Shown: in pieces, positions 56,352-64,000 of the stretch | How positions within the stretch are numbered: position 1 is the first letter of the stretch | How the letters are laid out: the number at the start of each line of letters is the position of its first letter | Source of the DNA: Vicia villosa | Lineage: Eukaryota > Streptophyta > Magnoliopsida > Fabales > Fabaceae | Reading direction: 5' to 3' | Assembly: GCF_029867415.1 (NCBI RefSeq) | Contig: NC_081185.1 | Coordinates: 117,159,987 to 117,223,986, forward strand | Length of the DNA: 64,000 nucleotides | Program-made: the position numbers and the translations under genes | Notes under the pieces: model-generated | Told to the model about the DNA's origin: nothing | The model's input: the letters and a program-made list of their open reading frames with translations, nothing else | Database searches by the model: none

Positions 56352-57563
56352 TGTTGTAAAGCGTAATGGTAGTACGTTTTATATATATATATATATATAT
56401 ATATCGTCTCCACAGGGATTATTGCGATATTACCGCCATTCTACAATTTATTTCGTAATGAGCTAAGGTAAAGTTGGTTGTTGTTTTGTCACACATCATT
56501 CACTTGTTTTTGTAGCAAAGATTAAATATTGGAAGTGTTTAAGGTTAAGAGAATGTATGAAGATTCGATTTCACCGACCTAAATTTGTATGACAACCTAT
56601 AAATATATATATGAACTTGTTAACGATCAATATAATTATGTATCGACGTCTATATCGTCCGTGTCCGCAACGATATAGCTAGATTTACCGTATTGTTTAA
56701 CCGTCGATTTCTCCACTGCTTAAACAATACAAATAACGTTTTATAATCCGATACAAAGTAAATATCAAACGTTAAATCCATGTCTGCAATTTATAGTTTG
56801 ATAGATGATGAAATTAGATCCAGGTACAAACAATGATGTCTCAAACATTTATACCATAGAAAAACTTTAATGAACAAACTAAACCATCTATATTGATCAT
56901 CACTTGTTCATACACAATATTCACAAGAAAAACATACAAAAGTAAAGGAAGATTACATCTTGTCTTGATACAAATGAGATTTAGCTATCCATAGACATGG
57001 TAGCTCGCTCAACAAGGAAAGGATGAAGAATAACAAGCATCAACGACGATTAATCGACGATCAAAGCTTCGAATCTTCACTTATCAGTTGCTACAGTAGA
57101 AAATAGTGTATTGAGCTCTCATAAGTTGCATCCTCCTTCACAAAATCTAATTTTATCCATATATAGCATTTCCAATTTCTGTCAAGGGCGCGTCGCGCCC
57201 TCTAGCGCGCTTCGCGCCAAGTCACTTGTAGATCAAACCGCCCCAGCTCGCTACGCGCGTTTTTCTCTGCTGGAATCCTCAACAAAATATCTAAGACAGG
57301 GCGCGTCGCGCCCTAATACCGCGCGATGCGCGCTAACTTCTGCCAGCCAATCTTCAATCTTGGCCAAATCAAGCTCAAAGCTTCCAAAAATTGCCAAGAC
57401 TTGAAAAATCATAACTAAAAAGTATATTAACATGAAATAAAAGCTAAATTATAAAACTACAAATAGTTATATAAAACTAAAAGGAATTATACGAATACTC
57501 GATAAAATCGGTCGAAAGGTGCCACAAACTAAACTTGAAATTAACACAATTTGGCACCTAACA
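56352..57563 (-). mobile_element. Solo LTR (1212 bp) in the pararetrovirus-like relic
   Basis: On the minus strand it starts TGTTAGGTGCCAAATTGTG and ends GCTTTACAACA. The perfect 5-bp duplication GATTT (plus strand) lies at 56347-56351 and 57564-57568. It interrupts the coding frame cleanly. It includes a short (TA)n at 56380-56403, the phrase tccctgtggagacgata (minus), comparable to the one in the LTR at 27172-28942, and an unusually GC-rich stretch (57185-57335). Likely a Ty3-type LTR. Confidence 0.9.
57185..57335. repeat. GC-rich palindromic motifs in the solo LTR
   Basis: GGGCGCGTCGCGCCC occurs twice (57186-57200 and 57300-57314), with related GCGCGCTTCGCGCC, GCTCGCTACGCGCG and CCGCGCGATGCGCG between and after. 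These are short interrupted palindromes of CpG-rich type in an AT-rich LTR. Confidence 0.85.
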
Positions 57564-57568
57564 GATTT

Positions 57569-57843
57569 TCAAAATAATCCATTTGTTCTTGAGCTGGGTT
57601 ATTAACCGCAACTTCCTTGTAGGATGTATTTTTATTAGAGGAGGAAGCAATATCTTCCTTTTTTGTTGAAGATGCAGGTAATTGCTGCATTTTTCTCCCT
57701 TTGTAAACTGTAGTCCAATCCCCTATTAGAGGAATGTTTGATTCGGGTTGGGGTAACATATTGTTACTCCCTCTTCCACCACGGCCATAACCGCGGCCTC
57801 TTCCCCTATATGGGGTCATCATTTTTTCCCTGCATAAATTCAC
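57569..57843 (-). pseudogene. Pararetrovirus-like polyprotein, RG-rich linker
   Basis: A segment of arginine/glycine repeats (YRGRGRGYGRGGRG) followed by a serine/lysine-rich stretch. It lies between RNase H and the W-rich C-terminal region and is cut by the solo LTR. RG-rich segments usually bind nucleic acid; that is inference. Confidence 0.65.
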
Positions 57844-58970
57844 GAGTTAGGTAGTCAGCAAGTGAATTATTTTCACCTTTAATGTGTTGAATATCAAATT
57901 CAAACATAGATAATTGAGATTGTCAGCTAGCAAAAATTTGCTTAGCAACAAGATTTTTAACATCTTTTTCAATAATTGATTTAGCTGAGCTGCAATCTAT
58001 TTTTAATAAGAATTTCTTATTAAGAAGATCATCTTGAAATTTTGAAATACATTTTATAAAAGAAAGCATTTCTTTCTTGATAGTAGAATATTTAGATTGA
58101 GTAGGATTTCATTTTCCAGAAGTAAATCTAACCAAAACTTCTTTTGATGTATCAAGTATAACTTGTTTAAGGATTCCTCCATAGCCTAAATCTGAAGCAT
58201 CAGTTTCAACAAATTTGAAATACTTAGGGTTAGCAAGAGATAAACAAGGCAAACATTTAACCTTATTTTTAATTCTTTGGACTGCCAGAGAATGTTCATT
58301 AGTCCAAGGGTTAGGATTTTTTCTGAGCCTAGCATGTAATATGGCAGTATCTTTAGCAAGATTTTCATAATAATCTGCTATGTAATTAAGACTACGAAGA
58401 AATCTTTGTAATTGTTTTTTATGTGTAATAATATATTAATATTGGGGAATTTTGAAGCAAATTCAATACTTCTTTGTATAGGAATTATTGTTCCTTGGTC
58501 AATTTCATGACCTAAAAATCTAACTTTTGTCTGAAAAAGTTTCATTTTAGGAGCAGATATAACTAATCTATTATGTTTAATTAATCCTTTAAATATTTTC
58601 AAATGTTTAACATGTTGATCTATAGTTTTAGAAAAAACCAAGATATCATCAATATAAACAATTATAAATTCTGTATAAGGATTAAAAATAGGGTTAATAC
58701 CTATTTTGCCCCCTGCCATATAGACGACATTTGAAAAACCCCCCTGCAAAAAAAAAAGTTGCAAGAATTCCCCTAACATTTGAAGATTCTCTCATTTTAA
58801 ACCTTCGTCAGATCCAGTCATCCAAAAAGCTTACGTGGCATGTATTTTTTTAATTTTTTTCGTTGACTGGATAGCCCATGTGGCTTTTTATATTATTTAT
58901 TTTTTTTTTATTGCCAAGTAAGCATTTTTTATTATATAAATTTTTAGTAAGCATGTTCATGTCCAAAAAT

Positions 58971-59038
58971 TTGTCTTGGGTGGGAGTTGAACCCACACCC
59001 TTCCACTTAAGATATGCTTCGCCTGACCACTAGTCTGG
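58971..59038 (-). other. tRNA-like module 1 (Pol III box A/B)
   Basis: On the minus strand: CCAGACTAGTGGTCAGGCG (box A-like) and, after ~25 nt, GTGGGTTCAACTCCCAC, a perfect tRNA T-arm (5-bp stem, TTCAACT loop) with box B. The acceptor stem is not convincing, so it is called tRNA-like, not a tRNA gene. Confidence 0.65.
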
Positions 59039-59239
59039 ATAATTAAACTTGTTATATATTTGCTTTTAATTTTTCTTATACTATACTTACGGTATATATA
59101 TATAATATATATTATACTTACGTAATATATATATAATAATATATATACTATACTTACGTTAAATATTTATGTTTTATATATAATAATAATATATTTACGT
59201 TAAATAATAATAATAATATATATACTAAACCAATCCTGT

Positions 59240-60200
59240 AGCTATTTAAATAAATTAAAAATAAACTAAACTAATTATATTAATACATATTAATTAATTT
59301 AAAAATATTTAAATACATTTTTAAATACATATTAAAAATATTAAAATACATTTTTATTTAATAACTAAAATGTATGTTTTTATTTAATATTTAAATACAT
59401 TTTATTGAATTTAATACGTTTTAATTGTATTTGTTTAATAAGATTAAATATTAAATAAAAAATATTTAAATACATTTTTATTTAATAATTAAAATGTATG
59501 TTTTTATTTAATATTTAAATACATTTATTTGAATTTAATACGTTTTAATTGTATTTGTTTAATAAGTTTAAATATTAAATAAAAAATATTTAAATACATT
59601 TTTATTTAATAATTAAAATGTATGTTTTTATTTAATATTTAAATACATTTTATTGAATTTAATACGTTTTAATTGTATTTGTTTAATAAGTTTAAATATT
59701 AAATAAAAAATATTTAAATACATTTTTATTTAATAATTAAAACGTATGTTAGAAAATAAATAACCTCAAAACTAATAATTAAATACATTTTTATTTAATA
59801 TTTAAATAGTAAAAAGATTACAGAAAAAATAAATAAAAAAAACAGAAAAATGAAAAAATGACGTTAATATAACAAAAATGAAAAAACGTTATTGTTTAAA
59901 TTAAAATATAACAAAAATGAAAAAACAGAAAAATGAAAAAACAGTAAAATATAAACTAAAATAGTAATAATTATAACAAAAATATAACGTTATTGTTTAA
60001 ATTAATATAAAATGATTAAATTAAATTAATTAACTTAAATATAACGTTAATAGTAAAATAATGTTAAATTAAATTAAACTAATATTAATTAGAAAATATG
60101 AACTAAATTAAATTAATATAACTAGTATATAATTAGTTGTATATAATTATTAATTAAATGCAAATAATAAGTTGAATACTATAAGAATAATTAAATGTAA
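59240..60200. repeat. Extremely AT-rich array in the MULE interior
   Basis: A block of about 120 bp (atttaaatacatttttatttaataattaaaatgtatgtttt..., ending ...tttaataagtttaaatattaaataaaaaat) is repeated in tandem about three and a half times between 59335 and 59760, with small variations. The rest is near-random A/T. No coding. Confidence 0.8.
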
Positions 60201-60214
60201 ACATATATTAGCTT

Positions 60215-60285
60215 TGAACTTGTAGTCTAGTGGTTAGGTGCTGCATCTTGTAGTGGAAGGGAGTGGGTTCAATTCTTACCTCCAA
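60215..60285 (+). other. tRNA-like module 2
   Basis: TGTAGTCTAGTGGTTAGGTG (box A-like) followed by GAGTGGGTTCAATTCTTAC (box B, partly degraded T-arm). Its spacer (gcatcttgtagtggaaggg) matches module 1, so modules 1 and 2 are inverted copies in the two arms of the outer MULE. Confidence 0.6.
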
Positions 60286-60300
60286 CAAATTTTTAACATG

Positions 60301-60625
60301 TTTTCTTATAGGGTTAAATACTATTTACCCCCTGCCAAAGTAGCGAGATTCGGTTTTCCCCATGTTTTCTTATAGGGTTAAATACTATTTACCCCTGCCA
60401 AAGTAGCGAGATTCGGTTTTCCCCTCCTTGTTTGGAGGACGTGGCTGCTGCATTTGGAAAGCATGCTTGAAAAATTGCAAATTAACAACAAATTTTTAAC
60501 ATGTTTTCTTATAGGGTTAAATACTATTTACCCCCTGCCAAAGTAGCGAGATTCGGTTTTCCCCTCCTTGTTTGGAGGACGTGGCTGCTGCATTTGGAAA
60601 GCATGCTTGAAAAATTGCAAATTAA
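60301..60625. repeat. Three tandem copies of the inner MULE's left end
   Basis: The terminus GGGTTAAATACTATTTACCC occurs at 60311, 60375 and 60514, each time preceded by atgttttcttata. Copies two and three also repeat the following ~125 bp (ctccttgtttggaggacgtggctgctgcatttgg...). The target flank has therefore been duplicated along with the end. Confidence 0.92.
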
Positions 60626-60630
60626 TAAGT

Positions 60631-60700
60631 TGCAAAACTGGGATTCGAACCCAGGTCACCAAGGCTAAATTGCTACAAGCTTACCACCAGACCATGCATG
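60631..60700 (-). other. tRNA-like module 3
   Basis: On the minus strand: CATGGTCTGGTGGTAAGCTTG (box A-like) and CTGGGTTCGAATCCCAG, a perfect T-arm with canonical box B GGTTCGAATCC. It faces the left end of the inner MULE. Confidence 0.68.
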
Positions 60701-61789
60701 TTTAGTTGCTTAGAATTGTAATGGAGTTCTATATATTATAAAATATAATTATAAAATACATGGCTGAATACAATAATTAAATACATTGCTGAATACAATT
60801 ATAAAATATATTTTAATGCATTATTTTATAACATTTTTAAATGTATTTTATAATTATATAATTATATAAATGCATAGTTTTATAACGTTTTTTTTAATAA
60901 AATATTTAAATGTATTTTAAAAACGTTTATATAAACGTTTTTTTTAATAATTTTATTTAAATAATTTTTTAATTAACGTTTTTTTTAAATAATTTTATTT
61001 AGTTTTTTAATTAACTTTTTAAATATTTGTTAGGAATTTGCTCAGTTTTTTTAATTATTAAATTATCTATATATTAATTATAAATCGTTTTTATATTTTT
61101 TTTATAATGGTTCTAATATATACAGTTTTTTTTATAAACAAACAAAAATGTTTTTAATAACACTTTCTAGTTATTGTTCAGTTTTTTTAAAAAATATTCA
61201 TTTTTAAAAGTATATATATTAACACTTCATTTTGTACATATTAATTTTCATTTTTATAAACTGTAACTAAAAAACATTAATATGTTAATAAACATTAATA
61301 TGTTAGTTATTTATTTATTTATGTTTTAACGTTTTTAAATGTTTATATATTACTTTATGTATTATTTTATTTATTATTAATATTAGTTATTTATTTATTT
61401 AATAAAGTAAATAAATTCAGTAATAAATAAATATTAATGAACATATTAATAATACTAATAAATAAATAAAGTAAATAAATTCAGTAATATATAAATATTA
61501 ATGAACATATTAATATAATACTAATAAATAAATAAATAAATAACTAATATTAATAATACTAATAAATAAAGTAATAAAGTAATAAATATATTACTAATAT
61601 TAATAAAAAATAGAGTAAATAAATAAAGTAATATATAAATATTAAAAAACATATTGATAATATTAACAATAAATAAATAAATAAAATAATACATTATACG
61701 TATTAATATATACTAGTAGTATTATTGTAAAAGAAAAAAAAGACATAAAGTATGCTACATATTGAAATCCTCCCTCGTATTGAACAAGA

Positions 61790-61862
61790 AAGGCTTCATG
61801 GCCCAGTGGTTGGTGTTGTGCTTGTTTACCTTTAGGAGAGGGGTTCGAATCCTTACTTTTGC
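61790..61862 (+). other. tRNA-like module 4
   Basis: TCATGGCCCAGTGGTTGGTG (box A-like) and GGGGTTCGAATCCTTAC (box B intact, T-stem partly broken). It faces the right end of the inner MULE. Downstream ttttgcatcttaattt resembles the flank of module 3. Confidence 0.62.
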
Positions 61863-62702
61863 ATCTTAATTTTTCTGCTATTTCTACAAGCATGCTATTT
61901 CTACAAGCATCCAAGCATAAGTCCAGCGTGTCAACCACGTATGCAGATTCATTCCAGTCAGCAAGATTCCACCAGCACAGTCAGCCAAACAGGTGATAGG
62001 GGGTTCCTGGAAACAGAATCTTGTTTTCTAAGGGGCGAAGGCTAAATTTTTTTTTAATAAGGGGGAAAACCGAATCTCGCTACTTTGGCAGGGGGTAAAT
62101 AGTATTTAACCCTTTCTTATATTAATCTATATTAACAAAAAATAAAAACAAAATAAAATACATGTGGCATTAAAATTAATAAATAAATAAAATAAAAAGC
62201 CACCTGGGCATCCACGTCATTAGAAACAATTAAAAAAATAAAAAAATACATGCCACGTAAGCATTTTGGATGACTGGATCTGACGAAGGTTTAAAATGAG
62301 AGAATCTTCAAATGTTAGGGGAATTCTTGCAACTTTTTTTTTTGCAGGGGGTTTTTCAAATGTCGCCTATATGGCAGGGGGGAAAATAGGTATTAACCCT
62401 TAAAAATATCATTCATAATATTTTGAAATTCAAAAGGGGCATTTTTAAGGCCAAAAGGAAGGACATTCCATTTATAATGTCCAAAAGGCACAGTAAAGGT
62501 TGTTTTATACTTATCAGATTCATTAATCTGAATTTGCCAATAACCAAATTTCATATCAAACTTAGAGAAGATTAAGGCATTGTTTAATCTATCTAAAAGG
62601 TCTTTTTTATTAGGAATAGGATACCTAATACATCTTAACACCTTATTAAGAGGCTTGTAATTAATAACAAGTCTAGGGACCCCACGTTCCTTTTCAGCAG
62701 CA

Positions 62703-62957
62703 TTATTGACATAAAAAGCTGTGCAACTCTAAGTAGATTTGGATTTTCTTATTAGTTTTTTTCTCTAAAAGAGATTCTATCTCTTTTTTGCATAACTTCA
62801 AATACTCATGGTTCATTTGAGTTGGCCTAGCTTTGGTGGGAATCTGACTTTCATTAAAGTCATCAAGATAAGGTAAAGAAATAACATGTTTCTTTTTATC
62901 CCAAAAAGCATTTGGTAAATCATTGCACACTTCTTTTTTAAATTGTTGCTCAATCAA
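62703..62957 (-). pseudogene. Pararetrovirus-like region between protease and RT
   Basis: A frame with WDKKKHVISLPYLDDF and KARPTQMNHEYLKLCKKEIE, the segment that leads into RT in such polyproteins (an ...I-x-x-L-L-E-K-K... helix). The frame changes near 62740 before RT begins, so it is broken. Confidence 0.7.
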
Positions 62958-63044
62958 TTTAATTTGTTCTTTTATTTCATTTTTATTAAGTTGTTCATTA
63001 ATATTTAATAAACTAACTTCCTCTTTAAGAAAACCTAATTGTTT

Positions 63045-64000
63045 TTATTTATTTAAGAGAATACTTTTAACTTCATTAAGCATTTTAATATGAGGGTCAG
63101 TAATGAATTCAAAAGTAAAAATTTTTCCATTAATCATGGTAGTGATGCCTTTAGTGTCTACATTAATTAAAGGCATGATGCTATTTAAAAAAGGAGTTCC
63201 TAGAATAACTCTATGAGTCATGTTTTTAACTAAAATGAAATAGGTAGGTAAACAAATATCTTGATTACAGACATATGTATTAGGTAATTTATAATTAACC
63301 GTTAATTTGTCACCACTAGCCTGAGCAAGGGTTTGAGTGGTTTTCGTATAATACTTGGTAGGAACAATTCTTTCCTGTAGACAATTAAGGTCAGCGCCGC
63401 TATCAATAAGGGCAACTTCATTTTCTAAAATAAACGTTCTATTAATAACTAAAGTTATTTTAACAAACCATTTTTGAGAAATTACTCTATCAATAAGAGT
63501 AAGAAACCTATCATTAGTAGAAGGACTGCTAGTAGAAGATATTTCTTCAACTTTAAGGTTATCTATTTCAAGTAAGGAGACCCTTTGAGATAATTTTTTA
63601 TTATCTTTCTTTATCTGAGTAATTTCAGATTTTAAAAGATTAATTTCTCTATGTAAATCAGTAAGGGAAACAGGAGTTTCACGAATATTGGATTGTTGAA
63701 ATCTGGATAAAACCTCACTTAATTGGTAAGGGGCTTCAATAATAATAGGAGATTCTTTTTTAGATTTTTCTTGAATTAAAACTTCAGGCATTTTTCTTTT
63801 AAGCTTATTATAAGAGATAGACTCAATAGCCTTTATGGCTTCATCTTGTTCTGTAGTAAGAACATTAAGACCATTCATGTCAACAATAGACTTCTAGTAA
63901 TCAATTTGATTACATTGACAATTATTATTGTCAGAATCATCAGAGGAATAATCTGATGATGATTCATAGATCATGTCAATATCTTCATTAGAAGAATCAG
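63045..64000 (-). pseudogene. Protease region and preceding acidic/CQC region of the relic
   Basis: ATG 63878 opens a 277-codon frame: a coiled-coil-like stretch (LTDLHREINLLKSEITQIKK), then a retropepsin-like domain with the catalytic DSG (EVALIDSGADLNCL) and a HRVILGTPFLNS strand. Upstream, to the window edge, the same strand has an acidic serine-rich run and NNCQCNQIDY before a stop (TAG at about 63893-63895). CQC-type endings occur in caulimovirid coat-protein regions; I treat this as suggestive only. The protein continues beyond the window. Confidence 0.75.

Larger units (their letters stand above)
60311..62112. mobile_element. MULE nested in the outer MULE
   Basis: The left end GGGTTAAATACTATTTACCC and right end GGGTAAATAGTATTTAACCC are inverted (shared: tgccaaagtagcgagattcggttttccccc). 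The perfect 9-bp duplication TTTCTTATA lies at 60302-60310 and 62113-62121. The interior is AT-rich, contains tRNA-like modules 3 (minus) and 4 (plus) facing outward, and no coding sequence. Confidence 0.93.
58691..62399. mobile_element. MULE with tRNA-like modules, inserted in the RT gene
   Basis: It starts GGGTTAATACCTATTTTGCC and ends AATAGGTATTAACCC. The inverted repeats extend ~350 bp (shared: gccccctgccatatag, gttgcaagaattccccta, aaaccttcgtcagatccagtcatcc, acgtggcatgtattttttt). The perfect 9-bp duplication TTAAAAATA lies at 58682-58690 and 62400-62408. There is no transposase; the interior is extremely AT-rich. A tRNA-like module lies in each arm (58971-59038, minus; 60215-60285, plus). 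A second MULE sits in the right arm. Confidence 0.93.
57850..62641 (-). pseudogene. Reverse transcriptase and RNase H of the pararetrovirus-like relic, split by a MULE
   Basis: The N-terminal RT part lies at 62400-62641 (FDMKFGYWQIQINESDKYKT; FGLKNAPFEFQ). The MULE 58691-62399 follows, then the catalytic part at 58378-58690 (IIVYIDDILVFSKT; VRFLGHEID). Around 58378-58440 the frame shifts. RNase H follows at ~57850-58370 in another frame (KYFKFVETDASDLGYGG; SIIEKDVKN) with stops. The YIDD box and RNase H aspartates are recognisable, but the gene cannot be expressed as one protein. No integrase follows. Confidence 0.85.

Noticed and set aside
57111..57404. 97-codon plus-strand frame
   Set aside because: It is created by the GC-rich palindromes of the solo LTR 56352-57563; no protein-like features.
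58971..61862. Functional tRNA genes
   Set aside because: T-arms and box motifs are good, but acceptor and anticodon stems do not form convincingly, and the segments are repeated inside MULE arms. They are called tRNA-like modules instead.

Overview
This window is nuclear DNA of a large-genome flowering plant. It is AT-rich, with GT-AG introns, poly(A)-tailed non-LTR elements and nested LTR retrotransposons. The style of several repeats suggests a legume, but the species cannot be fixed from sequence alone. About 90% of what can be recognised is mobile DNA. Two ordinary host genes stand out: a small ZNF706-like zinc-finger gene (10526-10846, minus) and an intact five-exon PFA-DSP/Siw14-type phosphatase gene (40369-41803, minus).

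Layout. 1-3522: 3' part of a Helitron (helicase C-terminus, two B3-domain genes on the opposite strand, classic hairpin plus CTAG end). 3.6-9.8 kb: degraded hAT, PIF/Harbinger and Stowaway-like elements and a Ty3 integrase-chromodomain relic. 10.5-11 kb: host zinc-finger gene. About 11.43-19.65 kb: a large Mutator-like element (MULE) with a complete 801-aa transposase, a plant mobile domain (PMD) gene and two small minus-strand genes. Both small proteins look like free-standing versions of the transposase N-terminal domain. 20.8-23.45 kb: truncated Ty3-type LTR, then the 5' end of a Copia element. 23.45-31.1 kb: two copies of one segment separated by a 1771-bp solo LTR. Each copy carries DNA-transposon insertions whose empty sites are preserved in the other copy. 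31.2-35.1 kb: hAT containing a MULE containing a second hAT. 35.8-39.3 kb: two L1-type LINE remnants. 40.4-41.8 kb: PFA-DSP gene. 44.3-48.6 kb: deleted Copia element split by a solo LTR. 49.2-49.7 kb: foldback element and (AT)n. 49.7-64 kb: an integrase-less, caulimovirid-like (endogenous pararetrovirus) polyprotein relic on the minus strand, interrupted by a very young full-length Copia (50955-55974), a solo LTR (56352-57563) and a MULE (58691-62399) that contains another MULE.

Most insertions were delimited by reading their target-site duplications: 5 bp for LTR elements, 8 bp for hAT, 9 bp for MULEs. A recurrent group of MULEs has ends of the type GGGTTAA(A/T). Two of them carry outward-facing tRNA-like modules next to both termini.

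Most interesting candidates: (1) the composite MULE with transposase, PMD protein and two transposase-N-terminus-like small proteins, sharing repeat motifs in the two promoter regions; (2) the nested MULEs with symmetric tRNA-like modules; (3) the segmental duplication with reciprocal empty sites; (4) the nearly pristine Copia whose protease motif has changed from DSG to DSV.
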